Notes under the pieces: generated by a model
Seen by the model: the letters and a program-made list of their open reading frames with translations, nothing else
Database searches by the model: none
What the model was told of the DNA's origin: nothing
In this document: positions 1 through 12,701 of the stretch, one piece after another
How positions within the stretch are numbered: the stretch's first letter is position 1
How the letters are laid out: every line of letters starts with the position of its first letter
Position numbers and translations under genes: made by a program
Source: Pinus tabuliformis
Taxonomy: Eukaryota; Streptophyta; Pinopsida; Pinales; Pinaceae
Length of the DNA: 64,000 nucleotides
Direction of reading: 5' to 3'
NCBI GenBank assembly: GCA_031772625.1
Contig: CM062817.1
Location: forward strand, 948,722,327-948,786,326

Positions 1-1789
1 GAGTTAGTTTTAGAGGGTTGAGACCCTTTGGTTTGGGCCCAGCCCAGAGGCTTTCGTCCCTCTTTTTTTACTTATGTTTTTTCCTTGATTCCAAGTAGTT
101 CATAGTTTCTTTCATTTAAGTAGAGATTAAGCTATAAAAACCTATGCTTGCAAACTTCTACATCATCTCTCTTGTGGGAGAATGAGTGGAAGGATTCACA
201 ACCTCAGTCCAAAAATATTGTGTTTATGATTTCTTGAAAATATATGAATGTTAATTGTTATGATTTACATCTGATTTTTGTAGCTCAGAAGTCAATTTAG
301 TGATTCAATTAGTGTTATGGCATAAAATGTATCTTATTTAAATTCAACTCATCTTTTCCATCATAAGTTCTATCATTTTTTCAATGATCAATGCATGTAC
401 GCATGTGATTTATTATAGGATTGTGTTGATATGTGAGGAAGGATACATTTTCCACTTCCATATTAAACACCTCCACCATCTCTTTCCACCTTCAATTATG
501 TCCCAAAACTCTGTTTCCATAAGTTATTTTTCCTAGTAAAGTTGGGGCACTTTGGGCATTCATCATAGTGCAATACAAACCTATGAGGGGACCTGAGCTT
601 GGCGAGGGGGATCATCCCAACCTCCCTACATTTTCTTCAACCTCCATCCACCTCTCCATACCCTCAAGGCATCATTTTCACCCTCAAAATCCACTCGGAA
701 CCCCTCCTATAACATTACATGCTCTCCTGTAGCAATACAATACCTCTTGTAGTAGCCACCTATAGCAAGTCTATAGCACCACATTTCTTCACCAGTTTTG
801 AGCCCTACTTCAACTTTAGCTCATTCAAGAGGAATAATTACCCCAATATGTGATTTGATGATTAGGGGAAGCTCCTAGGCCACTCCAACCATTCCTTTTC
901 CTCGCTTCAAAAAAGAGTAGAATTAGTTTTCTTCATCACAAGTATGCAGGCTTCTGATTTTGAAGGAAGTATGAACTAGATAGATGATACATGCAATTAT
1001 TCCTACATTTTGATGAATTGTGCAAGATGAAGTAGCTTCCTTTAAGAAAGTAGATTTGGTAGTTTAATGAATATTGCAAGATAAAGTAACTTTCTTTCTG
1101 TAAGTAGATTAGCCCTTGTCCTTTCATGAATTGATTAATTAGCATATAGAAATTGATTAAATGGAATTTCCACTTTCATAGATAGAACTAATTTTCAATT
1201 TCACTTTCATCAACTATCTTTCCTTATAGTTCAGTAGGAGGAATGGTCTCTCATCACTTTGATCAAATAGGTTGACTGAGGGTGGCATGAGTGGAATCCA
1301 ATCTGTTGTGCATATAGCACTATCACCTTTAAGTTTGTACAAACCACGGGCTGATAATTTGAGTTGAGGAGACCTTGGGATTTGAAACATTCTTGGTGTA
1401 ATACCAAGGCTCAACATGAACAAAATCTTAACTAACAATATCTATGAATTTATCCTAAGAAGCCTTTTTATCACTCAAACCTCTATTTTCTTCATTTTAT
1501 ATCATTTTCCCCTCAATTTCCCTCTCATGCAAATTTGTGTCTCTTCACCTTTGTTTTCTCTTAATTTCCTTTATTTCGCATAAATAAAATGCCAATTAAT
1601 GCCTCTTTTCCATTTTCAATTCCTTTTCTAATTTACTTAGCCATAAATAAACTGAATGTGATGCCTACTATAGTGCTTTTCCCAACATTCATCTTGGAAT
1701 ACGTGTCCCATGACCTTGGTCTTTTTTTTCCTTTATTAACCTTTACTACATGAACGTTTAACCTAGTGTTGTTACAATATTGACATATT
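1..1789. other. AT-rich flank, no gene recognised
   Basis: I see no supportable gene on either strand; the longest open frames are under 80 codons and show no family motif. A gctataaaaacc TATA-like string near 132 followed by a pyrimidine-rich stretch could be the end of an old LTR, but I found no partner copy in the window. Confidence 0.4.
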
Positions 1790-4700
1790 TAATGGTGTAT
1801 ACACTGGGAACAATAGGAGAGGAGGTTCACACCAGATCACCAACTAATTAGATTAGTTATTTTCATATGAATAATTGATGGGTAGAGACTTATTTGATCT
1901 AGAGGCAACAATTCTGGGTAGTTTGATCTATGATCGCTTTCCCATATAACTGGAAATAGAAATTAAAAGGACTTCACATAACTAGCCATTCTAGTTTGAA
2001 AATTATTGGCTACAACACAAACATTTCCTCCCCAAATTGGAATAATAATGGAAGGAAATACAGGTTTCAGATCATAATCATATGCACACTATGCAACTCA
2101 AGCTAAAGTAATTAAAACTTCGCACAAAGAAATGGAATCACCTAGATTTTGGTGATATCTTCCATGAAAAATTCAAGTTGGAAGCTTGGATGGAAGAGGT
2201 TCTTTTAAATATTATACAACACGTGAAGATGAAAGCATTAGTTGAAGAGGAAGGCCATAATTTGAATGATCTGGAATCTCATTAGCAGTAAGAGGGGACT
2301 TATAGGTGAAAAAAATCCTATGTCTAATGGTTTCAGGAAGGTGAGAATAATACAAGTTTTTACATAAAGCCCTAGTCAATCATAGGCAAAACAATCACAT
2401 CTACTCGTTCAACTCTCAACAAGGCTCAAGGCTAGTAAAGCATGAGGAAACTGAAGAGGAAATAGCTGCATTCTATAGGAACCTCTTATTAGAAGATCAA
2501 GCAAATCAGAGTGAATTTATTATCGATATCACAAAGCACATTCCAAATATTATTAGTCCAGAGAAAAATGTGGCCATTATGCGAGATATCTCTTTAATAG
2601 CGGTGAATGAAGTAGTCAAATAAATGACTAGTAATAAAGCCCTAGGACTAGATGGGTTCACTATTGATTTCTTCAAGGTATTTTTTCCCTTTATCGATAA
2701 CAAATTGCATGTCATTATTGAAGATTCGTGCTACATTCAAAAGTGTGGCCAAATGTGAATGCCACCTTCCTTACCTTGACCCCTAAAAAAATGAATCTAA
2801 GGAAGCCAATAGGTTTTTCCCAATAGCTCTTTCAAATGTAATCTACAAGATTATTTCCTCAGTTATTATCCAAAGGCTTAAACCGTTATTAAATCATATG
2901 ATATATCTTGAGGAATCGTGTTTCATTAGGGGATGAGAAATAATGGATGGAATTATCATTACTCATGAGGTGTTGCATTGACTGAAGTGGTGCAGAAAGT
3001 ATAGAATGTTGATTAAGTTAGACCTATCTAAGGAGTATGATAGGTTAAGTTGGGATTATATGTTCAGAGTTCTTACAACCTTCTGCTTCTCTCATGAATG
3101 GGTTCACTATATCCTCTCCCTCATTTGATCCCATTTCTTTCTATTCTCTTCAATGGGTCTCCCTCTTGGACCTTTAGATATTATCATGGCCTCCGTCGAG
3201 GAGATGCTCTGTCCCCTTTTCTTCTTATCCTAGTAGTAGAGGGTCTAGGTAGATAAATTAAAGAAACCATTAACTACACCGTGGTAAAAGGCTTAAGACT
3301 GTGGAGACATGAGTTTCCTTTATCCCATCAACAATTTTTAGACAATATCATGTTGTTGGGTGATCCATCAATCCAAGAGGTAAGGGCCTCGAAAAAAATA
3401 CTCTCATTTTTTTAGAAAGCCTCTAGTATGCAAATAAACAGAGATAATTCTAGTATGTACATTTTTAATACAAATAAATTGGTGCAAATAATTCTAGCAA
3501 CATCATTAGCATTTAGAATTGGAAATCCAACTAAATACCTTGAAATTCCCTTGGCGGGGAGATAGTTGAATGTTTCACTCTCAGTAGAACTGAAGGAAAT
3601 GTTATCCCAAATACTCTACAATTGGACAAATAGGGCACTTAACTTACCCAACCACATTATTTTATTAAAGAAAATGCTCCAGTCCATTTCAGTATATCAA
3701 CTGACGGTGCTCCCCACTTCCAAGGTGCTATATAAGGATATAGTATCCATTCCTAGAAAGTTCCTATAGAAAGGAGTTTAGCATGCCATAAAAAGGGAAT
3801 TAGTTGCATGGGAAATGGTTTCTATTCCAAAGGGCAGTAGTGGTCTTGGTTTGAGGGACCCAGAAACACTCAAGAGGGTTATGGGCACTAAACATTGATG
3901 GTGATGGATTCAGGGGGGCTCAGAACTATGGAAGAAAATATGGAAGAGGAAATATAGCCCTGTGAGAGGATAGGAAGGGATATCTAGATACCACGATTTT
4001 CCAAAGGGTTCTTTAATTTGGAACTTGGAAAAGGCCCAAATAAAATTTATATAGGATCACATGTTTTGGGAAATCCATAATGGAGGAGCAACACGATTAT
4101 GGGAAGATGCATGGGATCAATTTTCATGGTTATGGAATAAGGAATACTTGAGGAACATTAAGGAGTGCATCCAATGAACATGGGCGATAGTTATAGAAAA
4201 TTATTAGAATACCAGGAGCACCCAAAATCAATGGAGGATTTTGAAAGAGAAAATCGACGAGAATGAAGCTATAATCCAAAGGGAATAACAATGCTTAAAA
4301 GAGATATTAGAGGCAAGGAAGATCCATATCGCACAGGATGGAGATAGGTTGTGATGGGTATATTATTCATAGGGGATATTTACGATAAAAGAATCCTACA
4401 GACATATAGCTAATCATTCTGACCTTCGCTACAAAAACATATGGCACAAAGTCTAGGGAGGGAAAATGTGACCAAAAGTGGCTAGCTTCTTATGGTTGAT
4501 TGGTCATACCACCTTCTAACTTGGGACCTACTACAATGGAAGGGATTTGAACACCCATCCTAGTGCCCGACCTTCCAAAGATAGGAGGAGAACACATAGA
4601 AACTACTCAACACTTATTTTCAAATGGAGATTTTGTGGAACAAAATTCACAAGCTATTTGGACATCTGGATAGATCTCAAAATAGCCTATGGGAAACTAT

Positions 4701-5310
4701 CAAAATGTGGAGATCTAATATATTCCATAACCTAGTTGTCAATAGATTCTGGAACTTGTTTCTAGGCCTTTGGCTTTGGAATGTTTGGAAGGAATCCAAT
4801 AAAATAGTTTTCAAAGATAGAAAGAGAACTAGAGGTGAGATTTGGAAATGAACTAGGATGAACATTAAAGAAACTGTTCTCTAAGAAAAATGGGCAGAAG
4901 ATGATTGGAAAATAGAATGATTGGAGGCTCAAATTTTAAAGGACTTAGAGATCTCCCAATGTTTGGTAGTTCCTAGCCTTGTTAGGCAGGTGGAAGGTCT
5001 TGGGAAGTCACCTTCAGTCTTCTCTTGGTCCCCCATTGGTTTCATTAAGTTGAAATTTGGTGGAGATTCCAAGGGATCATGGGTCCAGTGGGCTATCGAG
5101 GAATTTTCAAAGATGATGGAGAAATTCTCAACCTTGGCTCATGGTTTGATCATCATCTAGGAGAGGGGATTCAAAAGCTTCAAAGAGATGGAGATGCATT
5201 ACTAGAAATATCTATGGTTGAGAAATTTCTTAGAGGTTCGCCCATTCAAAAAGTCATAAAAATTTGTTGGATAGGTCTTTTGGTAAGGAGAATTCAATAT
5301 TAGTTATGTC
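1790..5310 (+). pseudogene. Decayed plant L1-type LINE ORF2 (EN-RT-zf-RVT-RNase H)
   Basis: This is a relic of a non-LTR retrotransposon polymerase, read by hopping between the three plus frames. In order I see the end of an endonuclease (TWNNRRGG near 1808, then DRFPI where SDHFPI is usual near 1935), the linker, and RT motifs: KALGLDGFTIDFF near 2640, IKLDLSKEYDRLSWDY near 3013, GLRRGDALSPFLLIL near 3190, and QQFLDNIMLLGD where FADD is expected near 3330. A zf-RVT-like region (VASFLWLIGHTT) lies near 4475. A C-terminal RNase H-like domain follows (PPIGFIKLKFGGDSKGS near 5031, then GILNLGSWFDHHLGEG-like text). That order is standard for plant L1 elements with an RNase H tail. Many stops and frameshifts, plus the damaged catalytic FADD box, mean it is dead. 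No 5' end, poly(A) or target duplication was found. Confidence 0.8.
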
Positions 5311-6481
5311 ATTCCCATATGTTATAACAAATCATTCATTGAGTATAGGGAATAAGGAAACATATTTATTGGTGAATTAGGGAAGCCAAGATCATAATCT
5401 CTTGATCTCTCAGCATTGGCCCCCTTCATTCCCTTCCAATTAGGTATATTAACTAAGAAGCATCCTATATGCATACTTGGTGATGATGATTGGGGTGAGC
5501 GAACAGGATACAAGTATCAGGGCCTAGGGTGGACGGGACCCATGTGGTTGACGTGTGTAGAAAATGTAAAGTGCAGCTAGGACAATTGGCGTCAAGGGTG
5601 TCGAAGCCTTGAGAAGGTGAAAGCGAGGCATAAACCCTAGATGGAATTTAAATTTCTCTATTTTTGTTCCCTTATATCGGTAATAGTAGGGGTGGAAATA
5701 TTGATGTTGAGTATGCATAAGTTGCCAACCTGTGCATGATCATTCAACTAGTAAATTTGGACTCTACTTTTGTTATTAGGTCAGGAGATGTGCAGAGAGT
5801 GTCAACTTGGAAGTCCTTTTGAGTAGTGGGGGAGCCTAGGGAACGCGTTGGTGTGAGTCTGCAGTGCATATTATTCATGCGCGTAGGGAGTATTGTGGTG
5901 CTAGTCAAGTCTGAGGATTCTAGTTAAAGCCTTGCTCTAAGAAAGGTCGATGATACTCTGTTATGTTTGTTATTATGGAATTTTGTTTGGAAGAGTTTTT
6001 CCTTTCTCGTAGTCTTATTAGAGTGTTTCTTGTGTGGTTTCATTCTCATGTACCTATGTGACACCACACTATGGAGACAATTTAAGCGTGGTCACTTTAG
6101 GAACTAGAGCCTTAGGATCTAGGAGGTCAGAATTTGGTGCCTGGCTTGTTGTAATGCTTCTCCTGGGGTTTACTCTCCTTTGGTGGTTGGTGGCACTAGT
6201 GCCCTAGATGGGGGGGAGGAGTTGTGTTGGGAATTTGAGTGCGGACTTCGGACACTTGAGTTGTAAAGTTGGATAATTCTTCTAAATACGAGTTGTGACC
6301 TTAGTGTCTATTGGAGCAAGTATTGTGTTCGTGTTGTAGATGAGTTTTGTTTCTAGTGCTCTACTACCAATTTGGAGATGTTGAGTTAGCGAGGTCGATA
6401 ATGGAGAGGAATGGTGCCTTGTAGCTAGCTACCATGAAGGGATGAATTTGTAGAAGTAGTTAAAGATGCCAAGGTTGTGGG
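5311..6481. other. Unassigned sequence between LINE relic and solo LTR
   Basis: No coding motif is recognisable on either strand and no reading frame exceeds about 65 codons. The stretch is richer in G and T than its surroundings between about 5760 and 6480. It may be an unrecognised repeat, but no second copy occurs in the window. Confidence 0.35.
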
Positions 6482-9400
6482 TGTTATCACTCAGATTTTC
6501 CTTGAAGTTGTCAGAAAAAGGAAAGGGGTTCGAGGTAACCACAAACCTACTTTTAAGTATATAATCTAGCCAATCTATACTCAGAGAGGGCTCTCTCTTT
6601 ATGATTTAGTTTTGTTTAATGAGATATTAGGCTAGTTATGAAAGCTTGGGGGTTTTGATTTTGATTGGTGGTGGAATTCAGGAGAAGATGGGTAAAATAG
6701 AGTATTTCAGGCCATTGGGCTATGGGGTCAACTGGAGATGTATTAACTGGATTGGGTTGATTCAACAAAGGAGGGCTTCACAGGGAAAGATAGCTAAACA
6801 AGAGACAAATGGTAACTTGAAAGGGTGAAATGGTCTCGAAAGGGAGGAAGGACAATTAAGAATCCTTCAACAAATTTCAAGAGGAGGGAAAGTGGGTGAT
6901 CATTAATAAAAAGAAATTAAGAATTTATTAATAAATGACCACAATGATAAACTAAGAAACAAGGAGCAATTAAGAATTCCCTGCCTATGATAGTTTAGAT
7001 GAAAACATTAAGAATATAAATGATTTTAAAAATAGAATGCAATAAAGCACTTTCTGAAATATAGTTTTTCGTTTTTAATTCAGATGTGAAACACGTGTGA
7101 AATATTAAACTAGGAAACAATAAAACACAAGATATAGAATACTTATTTGTCCGTTGTTTGACACATGAATCATGTGAAAGTCCTTTGCTTTATTATAATC
7201 CATGTGGTTTCTTCAAAGAATTCTTCTTCTAAATGCGGATTTAGCCCGTGCCTTTTAGCACCAGGCTGGTCTGAAGGACCAATGGCAGTGTTAGCTACTT
7301 CCCTGTCTCTTTTTAAGCTCTTTTTCTCATTCAGAGGAGTCTACAAAATTGGGGGGGTCTTCCACATTAATCTGAGTTGGACAGGACTCTGGTGGGGCCA
7401 GTTTTTCTGAGATTTCAGGCCGCTTTGACATGTTTGATTGCCCTGATACTAGAGTACTGGTTCCTTGTTCTTTTCCCTGTGATGGTTCTGCAAGGGGTGC
7501 ACTAGTTTCTTGTGAGTGTCTTTGAGAATTATCTGTTGTAGAGGCACTAGTTCCTGGTGTTGGCTTCTGAGAAGTCCCAACTTGTACCTATTCAAAAGAT
7601 TCCAGGTCAAGTCTCTTTTATAGGTCTTTCATCACATTATCTACATTGACCTGATCATTATGCATCTCAACAAGAGTTCCTTCCCTCCATTCATCCATAT
7701 TAGCATATTGCTCAATTTCAGGGATTCGGTGATGAAAATATGGTGATAACCTATTTTTCATTCTCCTATCACAAATGAAACTGTGTGGGTCATATCTCCA
7801 CCCAAAACTTTTATTTAATTTCATGTGTTCTAGGATTTCTTCTGTTGCTTGGCCTGTTTCTCTATTGTTGCAGACAAATGGGCCTAGGTGATCCTTAATT
7901 CTCAATTGTGCTTTCTTCTTGGCCTTGGTAAAGTGAATCTGATCTGAGCTTATCATTTGTCTATAATACTCCAATGTAAACAACCTCATAGGAGCATATT
8001 TTGGTAGTTTGAATGGAGGAAGTTCACAGCCATATATTCTGATCTCTGTGTGATTCTGTTACAAGTACCAGTCACCTACCTTGTACTGTTTAGATAGCTG
8101 AAGGATTCTTTTGATTTGATCAATAATCCTAGGAGCAGGATTTCTTGTCAGCATGATGGTCACTGGGTGGACAAACTGGTCAATGAATTCATTGTATGAA
8201 TAAGGGCAAGCAAAAGAATGGTGGAAGATAGAAGTCCAAAAAATAACTGATCTTGGATTACCCTTTGTATCAAGTTTGTTCACAGAAAATGGGAACTTGT
8301 CAAACTGATAATAGAGGATGAGGTGATATATGAATGTTGAGTACTTGAATACTTTCTCATTTTCCAACCTCATGAACTAGTCATGGATTTTCTCAACAAT
8401 AAATGCAGCATAGTTGTATTTGACAGCAGGGGGCTGACTAGGGGTAAAGATGGACATCACTATCAGGGTCAATTCATCCACATACTCACTAGTGTTGAAT
8501 CCCATGACTGCAGCTATCATATCAATTAAATTTTTCCCGTCTCTGTGAAGAAAGCTGGCAAATAAGGAGGAGGATCTTTGGGTTGATGCTTCTTATCCAC
8601 AAAAGTTTTACAAAGGCGACTGAGTTCAGATTGGGATACTTTAGATGATTTTTAAAGAAAATATCCTAGGGAAATGGCGGTGAGGGCTTGACTAGGATGA
8701 AACTGAAGCATCTCGTTGATTGAGTCTACAGTAATTATGAAGAGGATTGTTTGATTTGGGGACATTATTGCTCTGAGGTTGGGATCATAGTTTGCATGAC
8801 ACTGATGGATAATGTCAAGAAAAATGCACACAGAGGGGAGAAAATACATTGGGAGATTGGATTCCCAGAGTCCTATTGCATCATAGCCATTCATGAAATT
8901 ATCCCGGCATTGGAAAAATACTTTCGGGTGGTCTTTGTCACTTTCCAGGTCTTTTATTTGAAAATCTTTATCTGTCAGGGGCAGATAGTCTAAATCACGG
9001 TGGGGGGTAGTAATAGGTTCTATATTGAGGGCCACGAGGGTTTCCATTCTGGTTCTTGTTGATTCAGATAGGAAATTTGGGTTCTTATGTGAAATTGGTG
9101 AAAACAGAGGGTCTAGGGAACTTGAATTTTAAATGCAGTAATAGAATTGTGGTCAAATTTGGGTTTTTTCTAATTAATTGCAAAGGAAAGCAGATATTCA
9201 CAAGGTTTCTGGACAGAAACTGGTAAATAGCTATTTATAGAGTCAGGAAATTGACTACAGGTACACTAGGTGTGAATGGTGGACTCAGAGCAATGTCGAA
9301 CTGCAAGCTTGAGGGTGGCTGACGGTTAGGTTCATGAACTGATTGATTTTCAACGTTCGGTTTGCTACATGCATGTGTTTGCAGAATAGGATGACAAACT

Positions 9401-11068
9401 GATTACATTTGTTTTTTTATGCAAAGTCAACTTTTAGCGGGTTCGGGATTTGGATGGGTGGCGTCAGTGGGAAAATGATTTGACATCTTTTTGGTAGCAG
9501 GAAGTGGTAAGCGGTTTTCATCGCACCGCTAATGGAGGGGAGGTGGTATTTGGGAGCGACCACGCGATTCCATACAGTGCTTGACACGTAGTGATGGCAC
9601 TGTTTAGAAAACTGCTTGCCATCACGTGCTAAAGTTCGGTTGCAGAGGGCCATGCAATATGCATGAAAACCATCAAATCTGAGGGGCTTGATCGGACGAC
9701 TATCTGGGAGGTGAGGTGGCGGAAAGTTAATGGAGCATAGGCCCGACATAATTAAAGGTTTTTAATTACATCGGGGGCGATGTGATTGGTTGAAACAGTT
9801 ATTAATTAACCATGGGGGTTAGTTAATCCTTTTATTAACATGGTGGGGTTGGGGTTCTTAATTAGTTACAGTTTAACTAATTAATCCCAATTATTTACTC
9901 TATTATGGTTATATTTAACCGAGGGGAGGGATATATAAGAATTTGGGGTTTTTACATAGTTATAATGATACGGGAGTGAGTAACCTTTATAGGGGAACTA
10001 TATATTAACATAAATTAGTAGTTAATATGACCAAACAAATGGAAAAAGTGCTAAGTCTAAAACATTTTCATGGGTATATTTAAAACTTAGGCTAAGTGAA
10101 GATGAGGGTTTTTATGTAGAATGTTTTATTTTCCCTAAGTAAAATAGGATTTTACTTGGGAAAATATTTATTAAGGGAGTGAATGATTTTATGAAGGGGT
10201 TTAAGTACTTAGACATTATAAATTATTGGGCCAAGGGTCCAATCCCTCCAAAAATCAGAGAAATGCTCTGAGCCCCTTTAAATTTTATAGATGCCTTAGC
10301 ACTTAGGGGAAATTAGTGCAAATTTATGGGAAATGAGAAGGGAAGTTAATAATTTTTTACTTTTTTTGCTTGATGTGCCTTCCATGTGATACATGCCTTT
10401 GCCTTGTGATGAAAGTAAAATATTTACACATTTAGACTCATCATTCACCACATATTATTCTGCAACCATCATCTACTTACCCTACCTACTTTAACCTAGC
10501 ATTTTCACTTCTTTATCAGGGTGCACTTAGACTGGCAAACCCTTATAAGACTTTCTTTTCTTTTACATGGTGATGCCTATCTAAGTCTACACTTATTACA
10601 TACAAGGGCTCAGATTAAACTGTTGAGCTCCTTTTTTCACTCTACCTATCTACTTATCTGCCAAGATTACACTGTCTGGTCAGATTTTTATTCTCTACTT
10701 CTAAAACATGAAATTGAAATATGAATTAGCCAAGCTTAAATTGTTTGACTATTCATGAATTGTGGCATAAGTGACAAACTGCACACAAATTTTATTATAC
10801 ACAAGTAAAAAAGTAGTGGTATCTAGACTTGCACACTTTCCTGGTCTTTCTTTTTATTGGGGTTCATTTTCTTTCATTTTTTTGACCATATTTTTATTCT
10901 TTTCACCCTTTGATTTTTATTTTAGGGTATACCCTCTTTACATTTTTTAAATTTTTTTATTTTTCACAATTATGTAAAACTTTTGCAACAAGTAAAGGTG
11001 CAAATATATTACAAAGCTAAAATAAGTCAATCATGAAATATGACACCTATTGGTATAGGGGCATAACA
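6482..11068 (-). mobile_element. Solo LTR of a giant Tat-type Ty3/gypsy family
   Basis: Read on the minus strand, this 4587 bp block begins TGTTATGCCC and ends gagtgataaca. It is collinear with the LTRs at 30750-40971 and 59607-64000. Shared landmarks include the aatgtaaagagggtat block near 10930, the gtgcaagtct block near 10830, the ggctcagagcatttctctga block near 10260, the coding region at 7330-9047, and the gagagccctctctgag and gtttgtggttacct blocks near 6540-6590. No primer-binding site follows the 3' end and no gag or pol flanks it, which favours a solo LTR produced by LTR-LTR recombination. The flanking pentamers, gtggg (6477-6481) and gcgag (11069-11073), differ at two positions, so a target duplication is only suggested. 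It is clearly diverged from the 30-64 kb element and so belongs to an older or different subfamily. Confidence 0.75.
7330..9047 (-). pseudogene. LTR-borne ORF, copy 1 (unknown function)
   Basis: The function is not recognised. The frame starts METLVALNIEPITTP at 9047 and reads on, with several stops and small shifts, through blocks shared with the two other LTR copies: LPLTDKDFQIKD, SINEMLQF, KVFKYSTFIYH, PRSVIFWT, FIDQFVHPVTIMLTR, IRIYGCELPPFKLPKYAPMR, LEYYRQM, LGPFVCNN and FGWRYDPHSFI. After a stop at 7618 the same frame continues as a Ser/Thr/Pro/Gln-rich, probably disordered tail to about 7330. Against the copy at 32844, I compared 73 codons in four blocks: 26 are changed only synonymously, 22 change the amino acid and 25 are identical. 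That excess of silent change suggests past selection on the protein. It is an inactive copy, and no transmembrane segment or catalytic motif is evident. Confidence 0.6.
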
Positions 11069-11083
11069 GCGAGCACTGAGTTG

Positions 11084-12641
11084 TGTTGGAATTATGACAC
11101 AGGTTTGGCACTATGGCACAGGTGTTGTCCTTGATGGCAACTCACTCAAAGGGTAGATCATAGTTCAGGCTCTCAGAATGAAATAAAATGAGGTATACGC
11201 AGGTTACTCTTAATAAAATCGCGTATACACATGGGTGTACTGATCAAAAGGCGCGTATATGTGTGCACGCACTTTCATGCAAAGAAAAGCGCGTACATGT
11301 GGGAAAACTTATGGTTGGTCCATGGTATTTAGTCCGACATATTTGAACCTATGGTTTTGGTCCTTGGTATTGCATCCAAAGTGTTGAACCCAGGTACTGA
11401 GTCCCTAGTATTGGATCTCTATGGTTTTGGACCATGGTTTGAGTAAGGCCTACGTCTATAAAAAGGGAAGGAGATCATTTGGCAAGTGATCAGCTGAAGC
11501 ATTGAATATTTGATGAAGAGCAAGATCTAGAATATTGTCATTGGGTTATGGTGCATAACTAGATCTGAATCAAGGAGGAACCTGAGCGCAAGGAGAAGGA
11601 TAAGTTCTATTGATGGGTCAAGATCTTAAGACGGTTTGAAGACAAGTATCTTTGTGTAATTTTTTATCTGTTATATTTGGCGCATGACGTGATCTATAAA
11701 TATGATAATCTGGGTATAACTAATGTCTGAATAAGTAAAAGGATAAATTATCTTTTATAGATGTGTACGCAAGTTCAGCACAGCAGAGGCGCGTATACAC
11801 GCTGGTTCACTAACTTAAAACAACGTATACGCAGGATGGCCTTGATACAGAAGCGTATGCATGCAGGTTCCACATATTGAAGTAGCGTATATCTCATGAA
11901 ATATGTTTTAGCTACTTCTATTTATTGCTGCAGTGTTCTGGGTTCAGAATTGGTGTTTGGTTACTGTTACTGTTTTATGGTTACAACATTCTGAGAAGTT
12001 ATTGGTTGATTAAGTATTTGTTTGTACAAAGGAGTTTGGTTAATGCAGATATACTTGATGTTTGATTGATATTCATGGATCTAGTCTGAAAATTTATGAA
12101 ACGTGGTCCCTGGAAGAAAAGAGAAGGTTGTAGCCTTCTGTAGGTCAGCACCTATGTACTAGTACCTCAGCTAGTACAAGAGCTAAGGGGGTTGTAGCTC
12201 CCTTCTAGGAGAAGCTGGAGAACGAGAGAAGGTTGTAGCCTTCTGCAGGTAGCAGCCTGCGTACTGGTATAAGACTGCACCAATACAGAAACATTGTAAA
12301 AAGAAGTTTCTATTTGAAAGAAGATAGAGACAAATTGCAATAGGTGGTTTTCACCCACATTGGGTTTCCACCTTATATCTTGTGTTCTTATGTGTGATTT
12401 CCTGTTCTGTTTTATTGTTCCTGGTTACTGTTCATATGGTTTGATGCACAGATTAATGATCAACATCTGAAGAATAATTTAAATTACAAGTCTGCTTATA
12501 TACGCTTGTTTCCTTAACTGAAGTTGCGTACATACGCGATATTTACTAGCCGAAGTAGCATATACAAATCTGATTGTGAAAAGAAAATTAATTGATTTGA
12601 TAATACTTATTCACCCCCCCCTCTTAGTATTATTTCCAACA
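11084..12641 (+). repeat. 5' LTR of the SIRE-like copia element
   Basis: This 1558 bp LTR is bounded by TGTTGGA and TCCAACA and matches 19016-20571. It contains about a dozen variants of the motif gcgtatacgc in two clusters with roughly 30 bp spacing (near 11193, 11219, 11250, 11290 and near 11762, 11788, 11823, 11851, 11885), plus further copies near 12498-12560. Confidence 0.95.
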
Positions 12642-12643
12642 AT

Positions 12644-12655
12644 TGGTTTCAGAGC
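12644..12655 (+). promoter_or_regulatory. Primer-binding site (tRNA-iMet type)
   Basis: The sequence tggtttcagagc begins 3 bases after the 5' LTR. It differs at one position from the usual plant copia site TGGTATCAGAGC, which pairs with the 3' end of initiator tRNA-Met to prime minus-strand DNA synthesis. Confidence 0.85.
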
Positions 12656-12701
12656 AGGTTCTTCAGAAGAAGCTTGATAGCTTGAAGGAATATCTATCAT
12701 C

